The position numbers and the translations under genes were made by a program. A model generated the notes under the pieces. That model had not been told where the DNA came from and searched no databases. It worked only from the letters and a program-made list of their open reading frames with translations. A stretch of 64,000 nucleotides of DNA from Apodemus sylvaticus (taxonomy: Eukaryota > Chordata > Mammalia > Rodentia > Muridae). Where the stretch lies: assembly GCF_947179515.1 (NCBI RefSeq), contig NC_067473.1, forward strand, positions 101,149,782 to 101,213,781. Reading direction: 5' to 3'. Shown here piece by piece: positions 43,601 through 52,833 of the stretch. Each line of letters begins with the position of its first letter. Within the stretch, counting starts at the first letter, position 1.

Positions 43601-44431
43601 ATTGTGTTCTAAAAAGTCTTTAATTTCTTTCTTTATTTCTTCCTTGACCAAGGTATCATTGAGTAGAGTATTGTTCAGTTTCCACGTGTATGTGGGCTTT
43701 CTGTTGTTTCTGTTGCTATTGAAGACCACTTTTACTCCATAGTGATCAGATAGGAGGCATGGGATTAGTTCGATCTTCTTATATTTGTTGAGGTCTGTCT
43801 TGTGACCAATTATATGGTCGATTTTGGAGAAGGTACCATGAGGTGCTGAGAAAAAGGTATATTCTTTTGTTTTAGGATAGAATGTTCTATATATATCTGT
43901 TAAATCTAATTGGTCCAAAGCTTCAATTAGTTTCATTGTGTCCCTGTTTAGTTTCTGTTTTCCTGATCGGTCCATTGAGGAAAGTGCAGTGTTGAAGTCA
44001 CCCACAATTATTGTGTTAGGTGCAATGTGTGCTTTTAGTTTTAATAAAGTTTCTTTTACAAAAGAGGGTGCCCTTACATTTGGGGCATAGATGTTCAGGA
44101 TTGTCAGTTCTTCTTTTTGTATTTTCCCTTTGACCAGCAAGAAGTGTCCCTCAGGGTCTCTTTTGATGACTTTGGGTTGAAAGTCAATTTTATCTGATAT
44201 TAAAATGGCTACTCCAGCTTGTTTCCTGAGACCATTTGCTTGTAAAATTGTCTTCCAGCCTTTTACTCTAAGGTAGAGTTTGTCTTTGACCCTGAGGTGT
44301 GTTTCCTGTAAGCAGCAAAATGTAGGGTCCTGTTTACGTATCCATTCAGTTAGTCTGTGTCTTTTTATTGGGGCATTAAGTCCATTGATGTTAAGAGATA
44401 TTAAGGAATAGTGATTGTTACTTCCTATCAT
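40607..44431 (-). CDS. L1 ORF2 protein: endonuclease and reverse transcriptase
   Basis: 1274 residues, full length for L1. The N-terminal APE-type endonuclease has N14, E43, D145, N147, D205, D229 and H230 in place (QETHL, GDFN, SDH motifs). The reverse transcriptase has FADDM with D702 and D703, plus the RQGCPLSPYLFN motif. The C-terminal zinc-knuckle-like C-x3-C-x7-H-x4-C is present at about 1130-1147. It nicks target DNA and copies L1 RNA onto it, and also mobilises B1/B2. ORF2 starts 59 nt after the ORF1 stop, so it would be translated by re-initiation or similar. No inactivating change was seen. Confidence 0.96.
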   Translation of the reverse strand: MIGSNNHYSLISLNINGLNAPIKRHRLTEWIRKQDPTFCCLQETHLRVKDKLYLRVKGWKTILQANGLRKQAGVAILISDKIDFQPKVIKRDPEGHFLLVKGKIQKEELTILNIYAPNVRAPSFVKETLLKLKAHIAPNTIIVGDFNTALSSMDRSGKQKLNRDTMKLIEALDQLDLTDIYRTFYPKTKEYTFFSAPHGTFSKIDHIIGHKTDLNKYKKIELIPCLLSDHYGVKVVFNSNRNNRKPTYTWKLNNTLLNDTLVKEEIKKEIKDFLEHNENENTTYPNLWDTMKAVLRGKLIALSASKKKMERAYITSLMTHLKALEQKEAISPRRSRRQEIIKLRAEINQVETKRTIQKINNTRSWFFEKINKIDKPLARMTKGHRESIQINKLRNEKGDITTETEEIQKIIRSYYKSLYSTQLENLEEMDNFLDRYQIPKLNQDQLDHLNSPIMPKEIEGVIESLPTKKSTGPDGFSAEFYQTFKEELTPILFKLFHKIETEGTLPNSFYEATITLIPKPHKDPTKKENFRPISLMNIDAKILNKILANRIQEHIKTIIHHDQVGFIPGMQGWFNIRKSINTIHYINKLKEQNHMVISLDAEKAFDKIQHPFMLKVLERTGIQGPYLNIVKAIYSKPVASIKLNGEKLEAIPLKSGTRQGCPLSPYLFNIVLEVLARAIRQHKEVKGIQIGKEEVKLSLFADDMIVYLSDPKNSTRELLQLINNFSKVAGYKVNSSKSVAFLYSKDKQAEKEIREMTPFTIATNSIKYLGVTLTKHVKDLYDKNFKTLKKEMEEDLKKWENLPCSWIGRINIVKMAILPKALYRFNAIPIKIPTQFFTELERAIIKFIWNNKKPRIAKTILSNKRKSGGISIPDLKQYYRAIVLKTAWYWYSDRQEDQWNRIEDPEMNPHTYGHLILDKEAENIQWKKDSLFNKWCWFNWRSACRRMRIDPSLSPCTKLKSKWIKDLHIKPDTLKLIEKKLGKTLEDIGTGRKFLNRTPIAYALRARIDKWDLIKLQSFCKAKDTIKRANRQPTNWEKIFTNPTSDRGLISNIYKELKKLDSRKPNNPIKKWGTELNKEFSPEELRMAEKHLKKCSTSLVIREMQIKTTLRFHLTPVRMAKIKNSGDSRCWRGCGERGTLLHCWWGCKLVQPLWKSVWRFLRKLGTLLPEDPAIPLLGIYPEDSPPCNKDTCSTMFIAALFVIARCWKEPRYPSTEEWMQKMWYIYTMEYYSAIRNNEFMKFLGKWMELENIILSEVTQTQKVNHGMHSLISGY

Positions 44432-44490
44432 TTTTGACGTTATTTTTTAAATTTGAATGCTTAACTTCTTTTGGGTTTGATGAAAGGTTA

Positions 44491-45762
44491 CTATCTTGCT
44501 TTTTCCAGGGTGAAGTTTCCCTCCTTGTATTGGTGTTGTCCTCCTATTATCCTTTTTAGGGCCGGGTTTGTGGATAGATATTGGGTAAACTTGGTTTTGT
44601 CATGAAATATCTTAGTTTCTCCATCTATGGTGATTGAGAGTTTTGCTGGATATAGTAGTTTTGGTTGGCATTTGTGTTCTCTTAGAGTCTGCATGAGATC
44701 TGCCCAGGACCTTCTAGCCTTCATAGTCTCAGGTGAAAAGTCTGCTGTGATTCTGATAGGTCTTCCTTTATATGTTACTTGGCCTTTTTCTCTCACTGCC
44801 TTTAGTATTCTTTCTTTGTTTAGAACATTTGGTGTTTTGATTATTATGTGACGGGAAGTATTTCTGTTCTGGTCCAGTCTGTTTGGAGTTCTGTAGGCTT
44901 CTTGTATATTCATGGGCATCTCTCTCTTTAGGTTAGGGAAGTTTTCTTCCATAATTTTATTGAAGATATTTGCTGGCCCTTTAAGTTGTAAATCTTCACT
45001 CTCCTCTATGCCTATAATCCTTAGGTTTGGTCTTCTCATTGTGTCCTGGATTTCCTGGATATTTTGGGTTACAAGCTTTTTGCATTTTGCATTTTCTTTA
45101 ACTGTTGAGTCCATGGTTTCTATGGAATCTTCAGCATCTGAGATTCTTTCTTCTATCTCTTGTATTCTGTTGTTGATATTTGTATCTCTGTCCCCTGATT
45201 TCTTCCCAAGGCTTTCTATCTCCAAAGTTGTCTCCCTTTGAGTTTTCTTAGTTGTTTCTACTTCTGATTTTAGATCCTGGATGGTTTTGCTTAGCTCCTT
45301 CACTTGCATGTTTGTGTTTTCCTGTAATTCTTTAAGAGATTTTTGTGTTTTCTCTTTCATGAGCTCAGCCTGTTGACCAAAGTTCTCCTGTATTTCTTTA
45401 AGAGATTTTTGTGTTTCGTCTTTCATGACCTCAGCCTGTTGAGCAAAGTACTCCTGTATTTCTTTAAGTGTTTTTTGCATTTCCTCCTTGTTGGCTTTTG
45501 TATTCTCCTGGATTTCTTTCAATGATTTTTGTGTTTCCCTTGCAAGGGCTTCTACCTTTTGATCCATTGTCTCCTGAATTTCTTTATGTATGACCTTCAT
45601 GTGTTCCTGTACCAGCATCATGACCAGTGATTTTAAATCCAAATCTTGTTTTACTGGTGTGATGGGGTATCCAGGACATGTTGGTAGAGGAGAATTGGGT
45701 TCAGATGTTGCCATATTGCCTTGATTTCTGTTAGTGACGTTCCTGCGTTTGCCTTTTGCCAT
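44491..45762 (-). CDS. L1 ORF1 protein: RNA-binding trimeric coiled-coil protein
   Basis: 423 residues, against about 357-371 for common mouse forms. A basic N-terminus (MAKGKRR) is followed by a coiled coil with repeated KSLKEIQEN units (about 60-170), an RRM (about 243-335, RRPNLRIIG) and a C-terminal domain (about 336-410, RPIRITADFS). The extra length lies in the coiled coil. It packages L1 RNA as an RNP and acts as a nucleic-acid chaperone. The ATG context is gccttttgccATG-type on the minus strand. Confidence 0.95.
   Translation of the reverse strand: MAKGKRRNVTNRNQGNMATSEPNSPLPTCPGYPITPVKQDLDLKSLVMMLVQEHMKVIHKEIQETMDQKVEALARETQKSLKEIQENTKANKEEMQKTLKEIQEYFAQQAEVMKDETQKSLKEIQENFGQQAELMKEKTQKSLKELQENTNMQVKELSKTIQDLKSEVETTKKTQRETTLEIESLGKKSGDRDTNINNRIQEIEERISDAEDSIETMDSTVKENAKCKKLVTQNIQEIQDTMRRPNLRIIGIEESEDLQLKGPANIFNKIMEENFPNLKREMPMNIQEAYRTPNRLDQNRNTSRHIIIKTPNVLNKERILKAVREKGQVTYKGRPIRITADFSPETMKARRSWADLMQTLREHKCQPKLLYPAKLSITIDGETKIFHDKTKFTQYLSTNPALKRIIGGQHQYKEGNFTLEKAR
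45321..45638 (-). repeat. ORF1 length-polymorphism region: five in-frame repeats
   Basis: The motif cctg-atttcttta (plus strand) recurs at 45321, 45387, 45453, 45507 and 45573, giving spacings of 66, 66, 54 and 66 nt. All are multiples of three. Each unit encodes a KSLKEIQEN-like heptad segment. Rodent ORF1 is known to vary by such units. Confidence 0.9.
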
Positions 45763-46900
45763 CTAGATCTCACTGGTGTTAGTTTATCTTGTCAGTGCTG
45801 GACTCACCAGTGCAAGCTGCCCCTTCCCAGTTGGCCTCTGGTGCACAGCTTACCTCCTGCACTGTTTGTAGACAGTGTGCTGCTGCCCAGGCTGTTCAGA
45901 TACCAAAGCCAAAGCCAAAGCAGGCACCCGAAGGCTCCCGCTGGGGCCCGCTGGATTCACTGGAGCACACTGACTTCTCCCAGCTGGCCGCCCGGAAGCC
46001 CAGCTAGCCACTTGCAGGACTTGGAGATGTAATGCTGCCGCCCAGACTGATCTGGATCCGGAAGCGGAGAGAGTAGAGCTAAGGGCTTCTGCCTGAGGCC
46101 TTGCCCCAGATTGTGTCTGTGGAGCAGATGGAGCCCGTGTGCACTCCCAGGGAGTGCCGACGGTGTATGCTACTGTGACCTCCCCTGAGTTCCGCTCACT
46201 CCGCTGGGCAGCCGATCTGCCAACCGGGCTATCGCACACAAGGTTAGCCTGGCCGCCCAGTCCCTGAGTCCAGGCAAAAGCCTGGGAGGCCAAGGTCCGA
46301 GCAAAGTTCCCCTACGGCTTTGACTGTTAATTGGGTTTGCCAGGTGACTAGGATGGCGGGCGTGTGAGCCCGCGCTCCCTGAAAGCGCCGGGAGAGTCTG
46401 CTTTGCTAACAATCACCTGGGCGGGTTGACTCACAGATGGCCCACCAAGCCGCCCAGTTCTTGGGGTCAGTCCTGTGCCTTTTGGGGCCTGGACCCCCGC
46501 TTTGTTAGCCTTAGGCTATGCCTGTTACAGGTCTGCCCGCCTGAGCTCTCTGTCGTCCTGCAGGCAAAATGGCGGCGGCGCGCTCGCAGGCCTGGGCAAA
46601 AAACCTCCTGGTTGGGTTGGCACCCCGATGGCCCCCCGACCCGCCCAGGGCCTGGGTGCAGGCCAACGCCCGTCGGGCTCAGACCACCGCGGTGTTGGCC
46701 TCGGATTATGTTTGTGTACCTCAGTCTGTCCGATTCCTGGAGTACGGAACCAAGATGGATCCTCCTCTCCTGACTGGTGGGAGGCCGAGTTCTGAAGTGG
46801 CCTCCGTGCAGGAAAGGCGCCGCACAACTGCAGCTGCTTGCTGTCCGGCTGGTCAGCGAAGGTCAGTGGTCGTGGGCGCAGGGCCTAACTGGTCCCTGTG
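45763..46900 (-). promoter_or_regulatory. L1 5' UTR / internal promoter
   Basis: About 1.14 kb, CpG-rich, with no gene of its own. Partial internal repetition is visible (gatggcccaccaagccgccc near 46436; gatggccccccgacccgccc near 46627), suggesting degenerate monomers. YY1-like ATGGCGG cores occur at about 46353 and 46568 on the strand opposite to L1 transcription. An antisense promoter is possible but unproven. Confidence 0.75.
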
Positions 46901-47149
46901 ACCGATCATTTTCTTAAGTTATTACAGGATACTCGAAGACTCAGAAAATACCAGACCCTGTGATCACTGATTTTTTCCCCGTACATACTTATGATAATTT
47001 TTAATTTATAAATTAGGCACAAGTGATCAACAATAAATAGTAAATAGAATGATTATAAATTATGTTAATTTTCTCTTTCAACATCTTGTTTTTTCATTTG
47101 TGGGAAACATTTTATTACTTTTCTTTGGCATTTCCAAATTACTAACATC

Positions 47150-47720
47150 ACTATTTAAAATATAAAACAAAACTTTTATTTGTTCTTTGGCAATTCCATA
47201 CGTGTAAGCAATACATCTTGATCTTATGCACCCCAAACTTCCTCCTCCTACCTCCCAGGCACCTCCACCATATTCCCCTCCCCATTTTGCATCCTCCGTT
47301 TTTGTTAATAGCCCATTGGGTCTAACTAGTGCTGCCAGCCAGAGTGCTGGCTGACCTTTGTGACTTGACTTTGTGCAGGTAGTCGGTGACACGGGTTCAT
47401 GGATAAAATGGCCATGTCGTGTCCAGAAGGCAGCATCTCTCAGCGTTCCTCTCCATCCTCTGGCTTTTCACATACATTTTCCGACTTCCGCTGTTCTTGA
47501 GTCTTGTTGGCAGGGGGGTGGGGGTGGGGGGATGGGTGGGGTGGGTGGGGGTGGGTGGGGGTGGTTACAATATCCACCCCATTTAGGGCATCACCGGTGT
47601 GTCTCCACGGAGTCACTCAATAGACACCTCGCCTCAGTACTCGCACCAGTTGTGAGTCTTTGTACCTGTAGCATCGCTACTCATACCCTGAGGGCCATTA
47701 CTTCATAAGTAAGTGCTACT
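47150..47720 (-). mobile_element. Old L1 3' UTR fragment (Lx-like)
   Basis: Starts at the 3' end with ttttatttgttctttggcaa and continues with accccaaacttcctcctcc, caatatccaccccatttagg and gttgtgagtctttgtacctg. 5'-truncated; no ORF2 sequence was seen. Confidence 0.6.
47509..47572 (+). repeat. G-rich tract
   Basis: Repeated GGGTGGG and GGGGTGGGGG runs within the L1 3' UTR fragment. At least ten G runs of three or more could support G-quadruplexes. Confidence 0.9.
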
Positions 47721-48000
47721 TGAAATTAAACTGTGGTATGACGAGCTAATAACCAAGACAGCATGTAGTGTTTGCAATGTGGATACACTGGACAAAAGGA
47801 CAATTCCTGCTCCAGGCAGGATGGTACAAAACCTCATCACTGTACTCCCAACAGTGTAAAACTTAAACCAATGAACTGTTCGTTTCTAGAATACTCCATT
47901 CTATATTTTCAGATTGCCATTGGCAGCAGATGACTGAAGCTGTAGAGGTTGAAACCACAGATAAAGGAAGATGAGTGTACAGGTTAAAGAGTGTGCAATG

Positions 48001-48152
48001 TTCTCTCCACCCTCTCCCTCTCCCCCTCTTTCCCTCTCTCCCTCTTTCCCCCTCTTTCCCCCTCTCCTCCTCTCTCCCCCTCTCTCCCCCTTTCTTCCTT
48101 TCCCCCCTCCCCCTCTCCTTCTCTCCCTCTCTCCTCCTTTCCCTCTCTCTCT
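48001..48152. repeat. Polypyrimidine tract (CCCTCT/CTTT)n
   Basis: About 150 nt almost free of purines on the plus strand, built of CCCTCTC, CCCCCTCTTT and TCCTCT units. Long homopurine-homopyrimidine DNA of this kind can form triplex (H-DNA). Confidence 0.93.
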
Positions 48153-48599
48153 AGGCTGGTCTCTAAGTCATTCTATAGCAGAGGGTCACCTGGAACTTCT
48201 GATCTTCAGATAAGCTGTATATCACTCTACTTAGTTGCTGATTTCTAACCCTATTGAAATGTGGTTGTATAGTATGATGTATCTCACATGTGCTAACTTC
48301 CTATTTGCTGTGATAAGACAGATCAAGTAGGTATTGAATACTTTACCAAATATATGTCATGGTAGAGATTGTATAGACTGAGTTTTATCTCCAAAAGTTC
48401 AGATGTTGATGCTAATATAACTGTGTTTGGAGAACAGTGGGTAGTGAGGGCTAATAAAGGCGGTGAGTTCAGAGCCTCTCTTCTAGGTTATCCTTACTCC
48501 TTTTAAAGTACGTTATTTGGGATTTCTGTTAGTCCTGGTCTGTAGTTTATAGGATTTTTTTCAGTGTTTTGTTCGGGTTTTCTCTCTCCAACTTATCTT

Positions 48600-49192
48600 T
48601 ATTTTCCTCATCATTCATCTGGAGAGGGTTTTCCTGAATAACTCAATTCCAGGGTGTTAAGAAACTGAAGAAAAGCATCCAGGTCTTAGGTTTCACTGAC
48701 AGCCATTTCCTGGCCTATCAGAGGCATGGTCCTGGTAGCAGCCAGAGCAGAGGCATCCCTGGTGTTGGAGAGAAGAAGCGAGTTTAGCATGAACTTGATA
48801 AATGTAACTCCCTCTAACTGGAATAAACCAGGTTCTTCTCAAATGCCCATCCACATGCACGGGTGCTCTAGCCCCAGGGACCCTTGCTAAACCTGCACAG
48901 GATCCTCTTCTAGCTTCATGTGCTTATAACACACTCGGAAATGACAAGGGAAGAAACTGGCCAGTGCTCCACAGAACAGCAGTCACGGCGCTGTCACTGC
49001 AGTAGGCCACAGATGGCCGTTTGGCAGGGTGTATGGCAATGAGATAGCCATCCTTCTGGTTTTTCCACAGTACTTTGAAGGCATCCTTTTCTTCTTCTCT
49101 GTATCCAGGTTGCTGTCCTTCTGATTGTTGTCCTATGTATGTAGCCATCTTTTCTCTCTTTTTATTTTTAAGATCGTCACTGTGTACCCTCA
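48600..49192 (-). pseudogene. Possible processed pseudogene fragment, unidentified
   Basis: The minus strand has an 89-codon open frame (49193-48924) with ordinary protein-like composition (EEEKDAFKVLWKNQKDGYLI). Farther along there is another coding-like stretch (VTFIKFMLNSLLLSNTRDA) near 48800-48710 in an interrupted frame. I do not recognise a parent gene. There are no introns or clear A-tail. It may be chance. Confidence 0.25.
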
Positions 49193-49313
49193 CAAAAAAA
49201 TTAGTAAGAATATCCTGTTCAGAACAACTGCAAAAAATTTTAAATATTTAGGAATATATATCTAGCCAAAGAAGAGAGAGATCTCTATAATGAGAACATC
49301 AAGACATTGAAGA
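49193..49313 (+). mobile_element. Old L1 ORF2 fragment
   Basis: Corresponds to the ORF2 NSIKYLGVTLTK...LYDKNFKTLKKE region of the intact L1: tttaaatatttaggaata, then gagagatctctataatgag and acattgaagaag. Interrupted after that by the B1 at 49315. Confidence 0.75.
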
Positions 49314-49314
49314 A

Positions 49315-49489
49315 GCCGGACGGTGGTGGCCCACGCCTGTACTCCCAGCACTCTGGGAGGCAGAGGCAGGCAGATTTCTGAGTTCGAGGCCAGCCTGGTC
49401 TACAGAGTGAGTTCCAGGACAGCCAGGACAGCCAGGGCTATACAGAGAAACCCTGTCTCGAAAAAACCAAATCCAAAAAAAAAAAAAAG
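49315..49489 (+). mobile_element. B1 SINE
   Basis: Starts gccggacggtggtggccc and has a small tandem duplication (ggacagcca twice). It ends in an A run. Confidence 0.95.
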
Positions 49490-49499
49490 AAAATGCCTC

Positions 49500-51140
49500 C
49501 ATCCAAACCCCCACCTCTGGAAGCGGGGGGTGGGGGGGTGGGGGTGGGAGCGGGGGAGGGGGGATGGGAGGGGTGGGGGGTGGGGGGTAGGAGCGGTGCT
49601 GGAGCTGGCCCAGAGGTCCTGAGAGCAGGAGGGCTGGCCCCGCCCCTTGCCAGCTGGAGCCTTTGGGAGAATGGGCCCGCAGTACTAGGGGGAGCACGTC
49701 CTGCACTTCTCCTGAGTAGCACAGCTGAGTTGGCCTTGGTGGTGGAGATGCCTCAGGCCAGCTGGCCCCGAGGATGAGAGCCCTGCCACTCTGATGCAGT
49801 GAGGTGGCACAGGCACTGAGGTGATGCCCTCATCCTTTGCCACACATAGCAGACAGAAGAGCTGGCCCCAGGGGTCATGAGAATGGGAAAGGAGGCTCTG
49901 CCAGTCACCTGGCTCTAGTGGCAGGGACATAGATGAGCCAGCACTGAGGGTGTGAGCACAGCAGAGCTGGCCCTGCAACTCAAATGCAATGAGGTGGCCT
50001 GGGCACATGGGGAAGCCCTCTGCCCCCTTACCCTTACCTCCTGAGGGGCAATTGGGAGAGCTGACTCCGGGGTTAGGAGAGCAGGTGAGCTGGCCCTGCC
50101 CCTCACAGGCTGCAGCACTTTGGAGAGCAGGCCCCGCACCTCACTTGGGCAGCACAGTGGAGCTGGCCCTGGTGGAGGGGATATGGGTGAGCCGGTCCCC
50201 GGGAGGAGAGCAAGGGAGAGCTGGCGCCATCACTCATCTGCTGTGAGGTTGTGCGAGTGCAGTGTGATGTTCTCTCCCACCTCACCCCTCCCCACCTGTG
50301 GTAGTCAGGAAAGCTGAGCCCACAGTCATGAGCACAGGAGAGCTGTCCCTGCTTCACCAGAGGTAACACTCAGAGAAGAGTCCCTCCCTGCACTTCGCAC
50401 TTCGCCTGAGCAACACAGTGGAGTTGGCCCTGACAGCGAAGGTCGAAGGTCGGAGAGAGCCAGCCTGGCAGGTATGAGAACAGGAGAGCTAGCTGGCTTA
50501 GCCTCTGGCTCTCTGAAGCATGTAGGGGAGTGGGCCTCAGGCCTTGACTGGGCAGCACAGTGGAGCTGGCTCTGGAGGCCTGGGTGCGGGTAAGGCAGAG
50601 TGAAGAGCTGACCCTGCCTCCTGATGATGTGGCATTGGGTGGCCGAGCCGGAGCCGTGCTGGAGAGCCTCCCAGGCCTGGAGGTGCTGATAAAGGAGAGC
50701 TGGAGGTCTGACCAGCCCAGCTGCCCCTCAGGCTCAGGGGCGAGGGATGTGAAAGGGCCCGTCCTGCCAATCCAGAACTGCACCATCTCCCTGACACAGT
50801 AACAACAGGGCAACTGGGAGAAAAACCAGTGAAGATCCACTGCTGATGGTGTTACAGAAGCCAGAGATCTCAAAGCAGACCCATGACTATTTGCAATGGA
50901 CCATTGCAAATGAAGATGTGTGGACAGAGGGGTATACTGTGGGACAGACACACTGACACACTGACACACTACAGCTTTCATGAGATGTTTTCTATGCTTT
51001 GTTTTTTTGTTTTTGTTGTTTTTGTTGTTATTTGTGTTTTATTTGGGGGCTGAATCATGAGAATAGGAAGATGAGTGACATTGGGGTACATGATGTGAAA
51101 CTCCCAAATAATTAAAAGCTGAAAAACCAAAAAAAGAAAA
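49500..51140 (+). repeat. GC-rich irregular repeat block (RMER1-like?)
   Basis: Opens with a G-rich tract (about 49520-49592). It then contains recurrent cacagtggagctggccctg-like motifs (49720, 50153, 50414, 50556), many gagagctg and agctggccc words, and aaggcagagtgaagagctg-type segments, at irregular spacing. It ends with aattaaaagctgaaaaacc and an A-rich run near 51140. This resembles rodent medium-reiteration (RMER) repeats by memory. It sits between two pieces of one old L1. Confidence 0.5.
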
Positions 51141-51149
51141 GGAAAATGT

Positions 51150-51470
51150 TTCCATAAAGATCAGGCTGTAAGCAAGCCTATAGTGCATTTTCTTAGTGAC
51201 TGATGGGGAAGGCTCAGCCTATTGTGGGTGGTGCCATTTCTGGGCTGGTGGTTCAACGATCTATCAGAAAGCAGTCAGAAAGCCCTGTGGAGCAAACCTC
51301 TGTGGCCATCTATGGCCTTTCACCAGCTTCTGCCTATAGGTTCCTGCCATGTTTGGATGCTGTCCTGATGTCCTTTGATGATGAACAACGGTATGGAAGT
51401 GTAAGCCAAATAAACCTTTTCCTCCTCAACTTGCTTTGCTCTCAGCAATTGTAACCCTGACAAAGTCAGC
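51150..51470 (+). mobile_element. MaLR (MT-type) LTR, partial
   Basis: tcagcctattgtgggtggtg, ctgggctggtggttcaacg, tctgcctataggttcctgcc and taagccaaataaacctttt are MT LTR landmarks in order. The 5' start is missing. AATAAA is preserved. Confidence 0.8.
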
Positions 51471-51537
51471 ACTAGCACAGAAGACAGACATGCAGACCAA
51501 TAGAATAGTGGCCCAAGAAATAAGCCACATAGTTAAG

Positions 51538-51540
<3 letters not shown>
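51471..51540 (+). mobile_element. Old L1 ORF2 fragment
   Basis: gacagacatgcagaccaata, then gtggcccaagaaataagcc corresponds to the ORF2 SDRQEDQWNRIEDPEMNP region. It is probably the continuation of the fragment at 49193, pushed apart by later insertions. Confidence 0.6.

Positions 51541-51567
<27 letters not shown>
51539..51567. repeat. (AC)n microsatellite
   Basis: About 14 AC units followed by AAATAAAT. Confidence 0.95.
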
Positions 51568-51569
<2 letters not shown>

Positions 51570-52488
51570 TAAATAAATGTAAAAAATTTTAGAATAAAAG
51601 ATAAATGTATTTCAAAATTATTGTATGTCATCTAAGACTATTCTATTTCCTAAGATTGGCTTATATTCAACATATATTAGAATGAAATCTATCTGCAAGG
51701 TATATTTTGGTTTTTTTATTACACAGAAATTCCTACTAGCAGTTGGACTATAGTTTTCTTGTCCAAAGCATTGCATTTAACAGTCTGCCTTGTGGACAGG
51801 AAGACTGTGGCAAGAGACTCCTAGGAGGAACATCTTAAAAAATGTGGGAAGTGAAGAGAAATGATTCGTTTTACTTTGCATTGTCTCCATGCTCAGGTTA
51901 ATTCAGAGAAGGATTAAAAGCATAGGCCTTGAGGTGTCGCTTGCATCAGAGATACTCATCTATTTGTGATATTTTCAGGGATCAAGAGGAAAGTGCATCT
52001 AAAGGCTTTGAAATTGTGTGTGACTAAACGTCTGTGTGGACATATGGCAGGGGAATGAGATCCTGTTAAACACATGCTGTGCTCCGCAGGAGGAAAGAGC
52101 TCCAATGTCTGCTCACTTAGTTCTTCCCACCCCCTCAACGTGAGTCTGAGCAGGAAGAACACCTGGCATGCTTCCTGACCTTCTCTTAAGAGGGACAAAC
52201 AGACAAACTACAGCCACAGCCATAGCTAAGAATGGAGACAGTATCAGGGCATGAGTGGAGAGTGCATGTTACTGAGGGTGGACCCCAAGACTCCAAGACC
52301 CCAGGGAGGAAGCATCACAGTCTCCCTCCAGTCACCAAGGAGCAGCTGTGTTGATACACTCATGGCTCTGTTAGTCTTGTGGTCTTTCCAATCCATTGAG
52401 AACTAAATTCTAAATCCAACCGTCTTCTACGCTCAGTTATTGATTTGATGACCAACAGCAATGTGGCTTTAGGATTAGAAATGTGGAA

Positions 52489-52492
<4 letters not shown>
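51568..52492. other. Intergenic, no element recognised
   Basis: Nothing assignable was seen. Confidence 0.5.

Positions 52493-52543
<51 letters not shown>
52493..52543. repeat. (CT)n microsatellite
   Basis: About 25 CT units. Confidence 0.96.
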
Positions 52544-52545
<2 letters not shown>

Positions 52546-52611
52546 GCCTAAACATACACACAAAATAAATATGAATTGTAAAAAGTGAAACAGTTCCTCA
52601 GATTTCATTAC

Positions 52612-52833
52612 TTAAGGATTGATTTGTTTTTATTTCATGTACATGAGTATTTTGTTTGCATGCATGTCCGTGCACCATATGCCTGTCTGATGCCCTGGCA
52701 GCCAGAAAAGGGCATAGGACTGGAACTGGAGTTACAAATGGCTATGAGCCATCATTTGGGTGTCGGAAATCGAACCCAGGTCCTTTGGAAGAGCAGCCAG
52801 TGCTCTTAACTGCTGAACCATCTTTTGAGCTCC
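52612..52833 (-). mobile_element. B3 SINE
   Basis: tttgtttgcatgcatgtccg, tgatgccctggcagccag, actggagttacaaatggct and cttaactgctgaaccatct in antisense order. Confidence 0.88.

Larger units (their letters stand above)
40345..46900 (-). mobile_element. Full-length L1 retrotransposon with intact ORFs
   Basis: 6.56 kb on the minus strand, in the order 5' UTR, ORF1, 59-nt spacer, ORF2, 3' UTR, A-tail. It is flanked by perfect 15-bp copies of accgatcattttctt (40330-40344, 46901-46915). The plus-strand start of the 5' end at the second copy is exact. Neither ORF has a stop or frameshift. The organisation and duplication show insertion by target-primed reverse transcription. The perfect duplication, open ORFs and homogeneous A-tail suggest a young copy. 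Confidence 0.97.

Noticed and set aside
46426..46901. Several overlapping open frames of 100-115 residues
   Set aside because: CpG-rich L1 5' UTR; no protein-like features.
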